A DNA stretch of 64,000 nt from RYN-230 sp963834515. Its GTDB lineage: Bacteria; Actinomycetota; Actinomycetes; Streptosporangiales; Streptosporangiaceae. Positions 16,153-27,242 of this stretch are shown here, in pieces. The notes under the pieces are model-generated. The model was not told where the DNA came from. It did no database searches and saw only the letters and a list, made by a program, of their open reading frames with translations. Positions within the stretch are counted from its first letter, which is position 1. Each line of letters begins with the position of its first letter. The stretch spans positions 868,001-932,000 of the forward strand of contig CAWICB010000002.1 in NCBI GenBank assembly GCA_963834515.1. The letters run 5' to 3'. Both the position numbers and the translations under genes were made by a program.

Positions 16153-17121
16153 ATGCCATCTGGGGTCCTGCACCGTGCTCCCGCCATCCGCGATCTGCTG
16201 GCCGCGGGGGCCGAGTCGTTCTCGTTCGAGTTCATGCCGCCCAAGACCGAGGACGCCGAGCGGAAACTGTGGCGGGCCATCCGGGAGCTGGAGCCGCTCC
16301 GGCCCACGTTCGTCTCGGTCACCTACGGCGCGGGCGGCTCGACCCGGGACCGCACGGTCCGGGTCACCGGGCGGATCGCGGCGGAGACCACCCTGACCCC
16401 GATGGGGCACTTCACCGCGGTCGATCACTCCATCGCCGAACTGCGGCACGTGATCGGCTCGTACGCCGCTGTCGGGGTGCGCAACGTGCTGGCCCTGCGC
16501 GGGGATCCAGCCGGGGACCCGAACGCCGAGTGGGTGCCGCATCCGCAGGGCCTGCGCTATGCGGCGGACCTGGTCCGGCTGATCCGGGCCTCGGGCGACT
16601 TCTGTGTCGGGGTGGGGGCGTTCCCCGAGGGGCACCCGCGGTCTCCCGACCTGGCCTCGGACACCAGGTACTTCGTGGCCAAGTGCCGGGCCGGGGCTGA
16701 CTTCGCCATGACCCAGATGTTCTTCTACGTGGAGGACTACCTGCGGCTGCGGGATCGGGTGGCCGCGGCCGGCTGCGACATTCCGATCATCCCCGGCATC
16801 ATGCCGATCACCAGCCCGCGGACGCTGGAGCGGATCGTCGTGCTGTCCGGGGCCCGGTTCCCGGGATGGCTGGGCGACCGGGTGCGCGCGGCCGGCGAGG
16901 ACAAGACCGCGGTCCGCGAGATCGGCACCGCGTATGCCGCGGACATGTGCCGCCGGCTGCTCGCCGAGGGCGCGCCGGGGCTGCACTTCTACACGCTGAA
17001 CGGGTCGCTCGTCACCCGGGACATCTACCAGCGGCTCGGCCTGGCCGAGCGCAGCCAGGCGGTCAGCCGTGGCGCGGCGGGGGTGCCGGGCCGGGGCGCA
17101 GCGGGAGCACCGCGCCCATGA
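16153..17121 (+). CDS. metF: 5,10-methylenetetrahydrofolate reductase
   Basis: A 322-residue flavin TIM-barrel enzyme that makes 5-methyl-THF for methionine synthesis. Motifs include FSFEFMPPKTEDAE with the catalytic Glu near the N-terminus, SVTYGAGGSTRDRT, VLALRGDPAGD, GAFPEGHP and MTQMFFYVEDY. IIPGIMPI and LHFYTLNGS are also present. The ATG follows a TAGCCT -10 box by six bases. The last ~20 residues are Gly/Ala/Arg-rich, and the 3' end overlaps the convergent acetyltransferase gene by 59 bases. No SAM or cobalamin riboswitch is visible upstream. Confidence 0.93.
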   Translation: MPSGVLHRAPAIRDLLAAGAESFSFEFMPPKTEDAERKLWRAIRELEPLRPTFVSVTYGAGGSTRDRTVRVTGRIAAETTLTPMGHFTAVDHSIAELRHVIGSYAAVGVRNVLALRGDPAGDPNAEWVPHPQGLRYAADLVRLIRASGDFCVGVGAFPEGHPRSPDLASDTRYFVAKCRAGADFAMTQMFFYVEDYLRLRDRVAAAGCDIPIIPGIMPITSPRTLERIVVLSGARFPGWLGDRVRAAGEDKTAVREIGTAYAADMCRRLLAEGAPGLHFYTLNGSLVTRDIYQRLGLAERSQAVSRGAAGVPGRGAAGAPRP

Positions 17122-17716
17122 CCGCGTATGGCGGGTCGGTGCCGGGGAACCGGTAGCCGGTGATCAGGTCGCCGAAGCCGAGCCCGCGGTAGAGCCGGCG
17201 GGCCGGGCTGTCCGCGTCCTGGGTGGACAGCAGTGCGGTGCGCTCCAGCCGGCGATGCAACAGGGCGGGAACCATCCGGCGGCCGATGCCCCGGCCCTGG
17301 TAGTCCGGGTGCACGTGCACCTCGGCCACCTCGAACGAGTCGCCCAGCCAGCGCTGCGCCAGGTCGTACCCGCCCATCCTGGTCAGCGCGCTGCGCACCA
17401 GGTCATGCCACCATTGCCCGTCCGCCCCGTGGAAGCCGTAACTGAACGCCACGACCGGGGCCTGCCCGGTGCCGGGCGGCGGGCCCGGCCCGTTCCTGGC
17501 GGGCGGGGTGGTGCCCAGCCCGTCCCCGGCGGCCGGTGCGGTCACCACCACGGCGCGGAACGACGGAAACTGGGTGTGCCGTTCCATGATCGCCCGGCGG
17601 CCGGGCAGCTGCTCGCGGGGCGGCCGCATCGCGGCCGCGTAGACCTCGAGCAGGCTGTCGAGGTCCGCGAGGAAGCGCGCCTTGCCGATCTCCAGCAGCT
17701 CAGCTCCCGCGCGCAC
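17063..17716 (-). CDS. GNAT-family N-acetyltransferase
   Basis: A ~217-residue acetyltransferase. The acetyl-CoA motif reads VHVHPDYQGRGIGRRMVPALL near residue 145, followed by LYRGLGFGDLITGYRFPG, the usual family ending. An insertion rich in Pro/Gly lies around residues 75-95. The GTG at 17716 is chosen because a TACGCT -10 box sits six bases upstream. A longer frame starts at 17815. The substrate is unknown. It overlaps the end of metF tail-to-tail. Confidence 0.75.
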   Translation of the reverse strand: MRAGAELLEIGKARFLADLDSLLEVYAAAMRPPREQLPGRRAIMERHTQFPSFRAVVVTAPAAGDGLGTTPPARNGPGPPPGTGQAPVVAFSYGFHGADGQWWHDLVRSALTRMGGYDLAQRWLGDSFEVAEVHVHPDYQGRGIGRRMVPALLHRRLERTALLSTQDADSPARRLYRGLGFGDLITGYRFPGTDPPYAVMGAVLPLRPGPAPPPRHG

Positions 17717-17831
17717 CCGGGTAGCGTACGCGAGCGCTGTCCGCCCTGGTGCGTCCCGGCCAGCCTGGCCCGCCGATTTGTCGTACCCGCTGGGTAGCTT
17801 CGAACTGAACTGCAAACAGCTGGACTTGCAA

Positions 17832-17847
17832 CCGAATCTATGTTCGA
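17832..17847. promoter_or_regulatory. Possible LexA (SOS) box
   Basis: CCGAATCTATGTTCGA differs at two positions from the actinobacterial LexA consensus TCGAAC-N4-GTTCGA. Further TTCGAA hexamers flank it, in an AT-rich patch of the divergent region between the acetyltransferase and the HEPN-like gene. Confidence 0.3.
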
Positions 17848-17951
17848 ATAAATTCGAAGCCGGCCGGCCCCGCCCGGGGGTGGCCGGCTACGGGCCGGGC
17901 GATGCGTGGGGAAGCGTCTCGCCCGGCCCGGCTCCGGACGGAAGGAGGGCC

Positions 17952-18404
17952 ATGAGCACGGTCGCATCAGTACGGCCAGGCCAGCCACACTGCCGGGTTG
18001 CGCCCTCGGCACTTTCACTCATCGAGTCCGCGCGCCGTGGCCTGGCTGACGCCGCGGACGAGTCCGGGCCCGCGGCGCGGTACGTCGCCGCCCACCTGGC
18101 CGCGCTGCGCGCAGCGGCGGCCATCGTCACGGTCAAGACGGGCCCGGTGCCTGCGCCCCGGCGCAAGGCGCCGCGCAGCGTCTGGGAACTGCTGCCCCGG
18201 GTGGAGCCGGCCCTGTCCGAGTGGTCGGCGTTCTTTGCCGCGGGCGCGGGCAAGCGGGCCGCCGCGGAAGCCGGCCTGACCCGCGCCGTGACGGCCCGGG
18301 AAGCCGACGACCTGCTGCGCGACGCGGCGACGTTCCTGTCGCTGGCCGAGGAGGCGCTGGGCTTGCCGGGCCAGTCACCGCTGCCGCTGCGCCCGGCTGG
18401 CTGA
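17952..18404 (+). CDS. HEPN-like helical protein (SAV_6107 type)
   Basis: A 150-residue all-helical protein of a small actinobacterial family that I associate with SAV_6107-type HEPN domains (RYVAAHLAALRAAAAIV, then SVWELLPRVEPALSEWSAFF). HEPN domains are often RNases or nucleic-acid-binding, but the classic RxxxxH active-site motif is not evident, so catalysis is doubtful. The ATG follows a good GAAGGAGGG site. The TGA stop begins an array of 13-bp repeats. Confidence 0.7.
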   Translation: MSTVASVRPGQPHCRVAPSALSLIESARRGLADAADESGPAARYVAAHLAALRAAAAIVTVKTGPVPAPRRKAPRSVWELLPRVEPALSEWSAFFAAGAGKRAAAEAGLTRAVTAREADDLLRDAATFLSLAEEALGLPGQSPLPLRPAG

Positions 18405-18479
18405 CCTTGCTTGCTGACCTTGCTTGCTGACCTTGCTTGCTGACCTTGCTTGCTGACCTTGCTTGCTGACCTTGCTTGC
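18402..18479. repeat. 13-bp tandem repeat, six copies
   Basis: Six perfect TGACCTTGCTTGC units start exactly at the stop codon of the HEPN-like gene, and a partial seventh follows. Next come three looser GGGCTGAAGACA units (about 18510-18556). The TGA in every unit gives a stop in one frame after another. The array separates two convergent genes. Confidence 0.95.
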
Positions 18480-18611
18480 TGACCTTGCTGCGACCCGCTG
18501 GCTGACCCAGCGGGCTGAAGACAGGCGGGCTGAAGACACCGGGCTGAAGACAGAAAGCAAGTGGCCTGCCGGCCATCGGCCAGCAGGCCACCTTGCCAGG
18601 GGGCCCCAGGG

Positions 18612-19106
18612 TCAGAACGCCTCGACGGCGCCCCGTGCCTCGGAGTCCAGTACGCCCCAGCTGATCAGCTCTTCGGTCAGGTCGAGCGGGGACTTGTCGT
18701 AGATGACCGCCAGTGAGCGCAGGTCTTCCTGGCGGATGGACAGCACGCGGCCGTTGTAGTCGCCGCGCTGGCTCTGGATCGTCGCCACGTAGCGGGCCAG
18801 CGGGCCGGCCTTGTCCTTGGGCAGCTGGGCCATCCGCTCCAGGTCGATGACCAGCTTGGGGGACGGGGCCAGCGGGGCCGGGGCGGAGTCGCCGGGCAGC
18901 AGCTCCGACACGGGCACGCCGTAGAACTCGGCCAGCTCGGCCAGCTTCTGCACGGTCACGGAGCGGTCGCCACGCTCGTAGGAGCCGACGACCACGGCCT
19001 TCCACCGGCCGCGCGACTTCTCCTCCACCCCGTGCAGGGACAGCCCCTGCTGGGTCCGGATGGCGCGTAGCCGTGCTCCGAGAGTCTTGGCGTATTCAGA
19101 TGGCAT
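18612..19106 (-). CDS. bldD: Developmental regulator BldD
   Basis: A 164-residue regulator with an N-terminal XRE-type helix-turn-helix (residues ~8-70: LRAIRTQQGLSLHGVEEKS, SYERGDRSVTV) and a C-terminal domain that dimerises by binding c-di-GMP. The two ligand motifs are present: RGD in SQRGDYNG and RQED in SIRQEDLRSL, separated by eight residues as in Streptomyces BldD (RGD-x8-RQDD). It represses sporulation genes during vegetative growth. Its place next to the pyr operon is conserved in actinobacteria. Confidence 0.93.
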   Translation of the reverse strand: MPSEYAKTLGARLRAIRTQQGLSLHGVEEKSRGRWKAVVVGSYERGDRSVTVQKLAELAEFYGVPVSELLPGDSAPAPLAPSPKLVIDLERMAQLPKDKAGPLARYVATIQSQRGDYNGRVLSIRQEDLRSLAVIYDKSPLDLTEELISWGVLDSEARGAVEAF

Positions 19107-19146
19107 TGTCGTCGGCCCCCCGGCCAGTCGTCGCTTTCAGTAATGG

Positions 19147-19159
19147 TTACGGACAGTGA
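19147..19159. promoter_or_regulatory. Candidate BldD operator (autoregulatory)
   Basis: TTACGGACAGTGA matches seven of nine defined positions of the BldD palindrome TNACNC(A/T)GNGTNA. It lies 41 bp upstream of the bldD ATG, where autorepression is known in Streptomyces. Confidence 0.4.
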
Positions 19160-19538
19160 CGGTAGGCCGCAACTGCGACCAGGTCAAGCCGAATAGCAAA
19201 AAGTGGGTCAACTTGGGCGTCTCGTCTCTTGCGTCCGATGCGGCGCACCTGACCCAGGCGACGTGACGCGACTGCCGGAAAGCCCGGCGGCGCAGGCCGC
19301 TGGCTGTTCACCAGGCCGCGTCAGGGCTGCCCGATGGCAGGGTCGCGGGCCCGCGTTCCTCCAGTGTGACACGAATCACGCATCGTTACCCAATCCACAC
19401 GCCAGCTGGCGCCGCGTATCCACCGCGGGCCGGCCTGCGCCGGCACCCTGGCCGGAACCGCCCGCCGCCCGCCGGGCCGGGCCCGCCCGGCCCGCGGTCC
19501 AGCGCGTATGCGCATGACGCAGGCCTGCTGCTGGTACG
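19160..19538. other. Intergenic region between bldD and pyrR
   Basis: No convincing gene is seen on either strand. It must hold the bldD and pyr promoters. A run GAATAGCAAAAAGTGGG near 19190-19206 is the only AT-richer patch. Confidence 0.5.
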
Positions 19539-20222
19539 GTGTCCAGGACTGATCGCCCTTTAAACCCGTCCCGTGAGACGGGAAAGGAGGTCCGTACCGT
19601 TGCCTACGGCAGAACCTGCCCCCGGCCGCCCCAGCCGGCCCCGGCGGACCGGAAAATCGTGCTCGAGCCTGAGGAGATCAGGCGGGCGCTGACCCGGATC
19701 GCCCACGAGATCCTGGAGCGGACCGACGGCGGCGCCGGCGTCGTCCTGCTCGGCATCCCCACCCGCGGCGTGCCACTGGCCCGGCGGCTGGCCGGGCGCA
19801 TCGAGCAGGTCGAAGGCCGGCCTGTGCCGCACGGGTCGCTCGACATCACCATGTACCGCGACGACCTGCGGCTCCGTCCGGCCCGCGCCCTCGGCCCGAC
19901 CGAGGTCCCGCCGGGCGGCATCGACGGCATGGTCGTGGTGCTGGTCGATGACGTGCTCTACTCCGGCCGCACCGTGCGCGCCGCGCTGGACGCGCTGAAC
20001 GACCTCGGGCGGCCGCGCGCAGTCCAGCTGGCCGTGCTCATCGACCGCGGCCACCGCGAGCTGCCGGTCCGGGCCGACTATGTCGGCAAGAACCTGCCGA
20101 CCGCCAAGCAGGAGGTGGTCCGGGTCATGCTGGCCGAGGTGGACGGGGAGGATGCGGTGATCCTGGGCCGCGCCGCTGACCAGCGTCCCGGTGGCCCAGC
20201 GGGTGCAAGGAGCCGCGCGTGA
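19539..20222 (+). CDS. pyrR: Pyrimidine operon regulator / uracil phosphoribosyltransferase PyrR
   Basis: The open frame gives up to 227 residues and includes the phosphoribosyltransferase fold with MYRDDLR and the PRPP loop VVLVDDVLYSGRTVRAALD. Other landmarks are RIAHEI and ADYVGKNLPT. It regulates the operon by binding mRNA when UMP is high. The start is unclear. GTG 19539 lies upstream of the regulatory hairpin. The strong AAAGGAGG instead points to TTG 19600, which is in another frame. Adding one C to the run at 19619-19623 would join TTG (MPTAEPAP...) to RKIVLEPEEIRRALTR, so a one-base error or mutation is likely. GTG 19659 is the next in-frame start. Confidence 0.88.
   Translation: MSRTDRPLNPSRETGKEVRTVAYGRTCPRPPQPAPADRKIVLEPEEIRRALTRIAHEILERTDGGAGVVLLGIPTRGVPLARRLAGRIEQVEGRPVPHGSLDITMYRDDLRLRPARALGPTEVPPGGIDGMVVVLVDDVLYSGRTVRAALDALNDLGRPRAVQLAVLIDRGHRELPVRADYVGKNLPTAKQEVVRVMLAEVDGEDAVILGRAADQRPGGPAGARSRA
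19557..19590 (+). promoter_or_regulatory. PyrR-binding RNA hairpin over the pyrR ribosome-binding site
   Basis: CCTTT (19557-19561) pairs with AAAGG (19583-19587), and CCCGTC (19565-19570) with GACGGG (19577-19582), around the loop CCGTGA. The upper part, GUCCCGUGAGAC, fits the PyrR-binding loop consensus, with a purine-rich bulge below. The 3' arm is part of the AAAGGAGG ribosome-binding site. UMP-loaded PyrR would thus block translation, as in mycobacteria. Confidence 0.75.
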
Positions 20223-21199
20223 ACCGGCACCTGATCTCCGCGGGAGACCTGACCAGGGACGATGCCCTGGTCATCCTGGACACGGCGGACGAGCTGGCCC
20301 GCATCTCGGACCGCCCGATCAAGAAGCTGCCCACGCTGCGCGGCCGGACCGTGGTCAACCTGTTCTTCGAGGACTCCACCCGGACCAGGATCTCGTTCGA
20401 GGCAGCGGCCAAACGGCTGTCCGCCGATGTGATCAACTTCTCGGCCAAGGGCTCCAGCGTGGGCAAGGGGGAGAGCCTCAAGGACACCGCGCTGACCCTG
20501 GAGGCCATGGGCGCGGACGCGGTCATCATCCGGCACAGCGCCTCGGGCGCGCCGCAGCGGCTGGCCGGCTGGGTCCGCGGCACGGTGGTCAACGCGGGCG
20601 ACGGCGCGCACGAGCACCCCACTCAGGCGCTGCTGGACGCGTTCACCATCCGCCGCCACTTCGGCCGGTCCTCCGGCCCGCCAGCCGGCCCGGAGACCGC
20701 CGCCACCGGGACCGCGGGCAGCGCGCTGGACGGGCTGCGGGTCACCATCGTGGGCGACGTGCTGCACAGCCGGGTGGCCCGCTCCAACGTGCTGCTGCTG
20801 CATACCCTCGGCGCGGACGTGACCCTGGTCGCGCCGCCCACACTGCTGCCGGTAGCCGTCGGCAGCTGGCCGTGCAGCGTCAGCTACGACTTCGACGCGG
20901 CGCTGCCCAAGAGCGACGTGGTGATGATGCTCCGGGTGCAGCAGGAACGGATGAACGCCGCGTACTTCCCCAGCGTGCGGGAGTACAGCCGGCGCTACGG
21001 CCTGGACGTGGCCCGGATGGCGCAGCTGCCCGACCAGGCCATCGTGATGCACCCGGGCCCGATGAACCGGGGCGTGGAGATCGCCGCCGAGGTGGCTGAC
21101 TCGGCCCGGTCCACCATCGTCGAGCAGGTGGCCAACGGCGTAAGCGTGCGGATGGCCGTGCTCTACCTGCTGCTCGGCGGAGCCGAGGGGGAGGCATGA
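20219..21199 (+). CDS. pyrB: Aspartate carbamoyltransferase, catalytic chain
   Basis: The 326-residue enzyme joins carbamoyl phosphate and aspartate. Carbamoyl-phosphate motif NLFFEDSTRTR is near residue 50; HPTQALLDAFTIRRHFG, MMLRVQQERM and HPGPMNRGVEI follow. An insertion of ~15 residues (SSGPPAGPETAATGT) lies after the HPTQ helix, before the second domain. The GTG start overlaps the pyrR stop (GTGA), so translation is probably coupled. No regulatory pyrI subunit is encoded nearby. Confidence 0.96.
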   Translation: MNRHLISAGDLTRDDALVILDTADELARISDRPIKKLPTLRGRTVVNLFFEDSTRTRISFEAAAKRLSADVINFSAKGSSVGKGESLKDTALTLEAMGADAVIIRHSASGAPQRLAGWVRGTVVNAGDGAHEHPTQALLDAFTIRRHFGRSSGPPAGPETAATGTAGSALDGLRVTIVGDVLHSRVARSNVLLLHTLGADVTLVAPPTLLPVAVGSWPCSVSYDFDAALPKSDVVMMLRVQQERMNAAYFPSVREYSRRYGLDVARMAQLPDQAIVMHPGPMNRGVEIAAEVADSARSTIVEQVANGVSVRMAVLYLLLGGAEGEA

Positions 21200-22485
21200 C
21201 CGGGACCTGGCTGATCCGGGGCGCGCGGCCGCTCGGCGGCCAGCCGGCGGACATCGTCATCAAGGACGGCCTGATCGACAGCATCGGCGGGACCGCCGTG
21301 CCAGCCGGCGCGCAGGTCATCGGGGCCGACGGGCTGATCGCCCTGCCGGGCCTGGTCGACCTGCACACGCACCTGCGCGAGCCGGGCCGGGAGGACGCGG
21401 AGACCGTCGAGACCGGCACCCGGGCCGCGGCGCTCGGCGGGTTCACCGCCGTGCACGCCATGGCCAACACCGACCCGGTGGCCGACACCGCCGGCGTGGT
21501 CGAGCAGATCTGGCGGCTGGGCCGCCAGGCCGGGCACTGCGACGTGCACCCGGTCGGCGCGGTGACCGTGGGCCTGGGCGGGAAGCAGCTGGCCGAGCTG
21601 GGCGCCATGGCCGACTCGGCGGCCCGGGTCCGGGTGTTCTCCGACGACGGGCGCTGCGTGTCCGACGCCGTGCTGATGCGCCGGGCGCTGGAGTACGTCA
21701 AGGCGTTCGACGGCGTCATCGCCCAGCACGCCCAGGAACCACGGCTGACCGACGGTGCTCAGCTCAACGAGGGTGAGATGTCCGGGCGGCTCGGCCTGAC
21801 CGGCTGGCCGGCGGTAGCCGAGGAAGCCATCATCGCCCGGGACTGCCTGCTCGCCGCGCACGTCGGCTCCGCGCTGCACGTGTGCCACGTGTCCACCGCC
21901 GGGTCGGTGGAAATCATCCGCTGGGCCAAGGGCAAGGGCTGGCGGGTCACCGCCGAGGTCACCCCGCATCACCTGCTGCTCACCGACAGCCTGGCCGCCA
22001 GCTACGACCCGGTCTTTAAAGTCAACCCGCCGCTGCGCACCCCGGCCGACGTCGAAGCGCTGCGCCAGGGGCTGGCCGACGGCACCATCGACTGCGTGGC
22101 CACCGACCACGCGCCGCACCCGGTGGAAGACAAGGAAACCGAGTGGGACACGGCGGCGTTCGGCATGACCGGGCTGGAGACCGCGCTGCGCGTGGTGCAG
22201 CGGGCCATGGTGGACACCGGGCTGCTGGACTGGGCCGGGGTGGCCGACCGGATGTCCCGGCGGCCGGCCGTCATCGGGCGGCTGCCCGGGCCGGCCGGGA
22301 CGCTGGAGGCCGGCCAGCTGGCCAGCCTGGCCCTGTACGACGCCGCCGCGCGCGACGTGGTCGATCCGGCCACGCACGCCTCGCGCAGCCGCAACAGCCC
22401 GTTCGCGGGCATGGAGCTGCCGGGCCGGGTGGTGGCCACGTTCCGCCGTGGGGTGCCGACCGTCCTCGACGGGAAGCTGGCCTGA
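21196..22485 (+). CDS. pyrC: Dihydroorotase
   Basis: A 429-residue class I amidohydrolase. The metal site DLHTHLREPGREDAET is near residue 57. HAQEPRLT, VCHVSTAGSVE and VTAEVTPHHLLLTD provide further ligands, then NPPLRTPADVEALR and CVATDHAPH. It closes carbamoyl aspartate to dihydroorotate. ATG 21196 overlaps the pyrB stop (ATGA) and the pyrC stop overlaps the carA start by one base. Confidence 0.96.
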   Translation: MTGTWLIRGARPLGGQPADIVIKDGLIDSIGGTAVPAGAQVIGADGLIALPGLVDLHTHLREPGREDAETVETGTRAAALGGFTAVHAMANTDPVADTAGVVEQIWRLGRQAGHCDVHPVGAVTVGLGGKQLAELGAMADSAARVRVFSDDGRCVSDAVLMRRALEYVKAFDGVIAQHAQEPRLTDGAQLNEGEMSGRLGLTGWPAVAEEAIIARDCLLAAHVGSALHVCHVSTAGSVEIIRWAKGKGWRVTAEVTPHHLLLTDSLAASYDPVFKVNPPLRTPADVEALRQGLADGTIDCVATDHAPHPVEDKETEWDTAAFGMTGLETALRVVQRAMVDTGLLDWAGVADRMSRRPAVIGRLPGPAGTLEAGQLASLALYDAAARDVVDPATHASRSRNSPFAGMELPGRVVATFRRGVPTVLDGKLA

Positions 22486-23618
22486 TGGCGGCCCCCGGCC
22501 CAGCGGTGCTGCTACTCGAGGACGGCACCACGTTCCACGGCGCCGTGTTCGGCGCCGGCGGCGAGTCGTTCGGTGAGATGGTGTTCAACACCGGGATGAC
22601 CGGCTACCAGGAGACGCTGACCGACCCGTCGTACTGCGGCCAGATCGTGGCCATGACCGCGCCGCACATCGGCAACACCGGGGTCAACGACGAGGACCCG
22701 GAGTCCCGGCGGATCTGGGTGCGCGGGTACGTGGTCCGCGAGCCGGCCCGGATGGCGTCGAACTGGCGGGCCCGGCGCAGCCTCGGCGCGGAACTTCAGG
22801 CCCAGGGCGTGACCGGGATCGCCATCACCGGCACCCGCGCGCTGACCCGGCACCTCCGGGACCGCGGCGCGATGCGCGCCGTGATCAGCACCGAGACCGG
22901 GGACCTGGCCGCGCTGCGGGACCGGGTGCTGGCCAGCCCGCCGATGACCGGGGCCGACCTGGCCCGGGAGGTGTCCACCGGCGCGCCGTACACGGTGCAC
23001 CCGCCGGACGGCACCCCGGTGCGCTACCGGGTCGCAGCGGTGGACCTGGGCATCAAGACCATGACCCCGCTGTCCATGGCCCGGCGCGGCTGCGAGGTCA
23101 CCGTGCTGCCCGCCACTAGCACCGCGGCGGACATCCTGGCCGCCAGCCCGGACGGGGTGTTCTTCTCCAACGGGCCGGGTGACCCGGCCGCACTGGGCTA
23201 CGTGGTGCAGGCGGTCCGGGACGTGCTCGGCCGCGGTGTCCCGGTGTTCGGCATCTGCCTGGGCAGCCAGGTCCTCGGCCGCGCGCTCGGGCTGGGCACC
23301 TACAAGCTGCGCTTCGGGCACCGCGGGGTGAACCAGCCGGTCAAGGACCTGGCTACCGGCCGGGTGCACATCACCAGCCACAATCACGGGTTCGCGGTGG
23401 CCATGCCGGACGGCGCGGCGCCCGGTGCCCGGTTCGAGACCGGCTTCGGCCCGGCCCGGGTCAGCCACGTCAACCTCAACGACGGCGTGGTCGAAGGGCT
23501 CCGGCTGCTGGACGCGCCGGCGTTCAGCGTCCAGTACCACCCGGAGGCCGCCCCCGGCCCGCACGACGCGGCCGGCCTGTTCGACGAGTTCTGCGCGCTG
23601 ATGGAGCGTGTCCGGTGA
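22485..23618 (+). CDS. carA: Carbamoyl-phosphate synthase small (glutaminase) subunit
   Basis: The 377-residue subunit hydrolyses glutamine and channels ammonia to CarB. The N-terminal half begins VLLLEDGTTFHG and has FNTGMTGYQE. The class I glutaminase domain shows SNGPGDPA, the nucleophile cysteine in FGICLGSQVLG, SHNHGFAV, and the catalytic HxE in YHPEAAPGPHD. ATG 22485 overlaps the pyrC stop. A 159-bp spacer separates it from carB, unusually long for this operon, with no convincing gene in it. Confidence 0.95.
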   Translation: MAAPGPAVLLLEDGTTFHGAVFGAGGESFGEMVFNTGMTGYQETLTDPSYCGQIVAMTAPHIGNTGVNDEDPESRRIWVRGYVVREPARMASNWRARRSLGAELQAQGVTGIAITGTRALTRHLRDRGAMRAVISTETGDLAALRDRVLASPPMTGADLAREVSTGAPYTVHPPDGTPVRYRVAAVDLGIKTMTPLSMARRGCEVTVLPATSTAADILAASPDGVFFSNGPGDPAALGYVVQAVRDVLGRGVPVFGICLGSQVLGRALGLGTYKLRFGHRGVNQPVKDLATGRVHITSHNHGFAVAMPDGAAPGARFETGFGPARVSHVNLNDGVVEGLRLLDAPAFSVQYHPEAAPGPHDAAGLFDEFCALMERVR

Positions 23619-23777
23619 GCGGCGCGGCCTGCGCAGCGGGCGAAGTGAGCGCTCTCAATCGGGCTCATCGCCACGTTGGCCGTGAATGGTTGGCGGAAAC
23701 CAGGACAAAGCGGGCACCTTCCCCTACCAGCCGGGCGCCAAGGGGCCGGGAGCGCGGCCTGGCGGGAGGTGTGCGGC

Positions 23778-27238
<3,461 letters not shown>

Positions 27239-27242
<4 letters not shown>

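Noticed and set aside
18402..18479. CRISPR or iteron-type origin
   Set aside because: The 13-bp units are directly abutting, lie between two core genes and have no DnaA boxes or initiator gene nearby.
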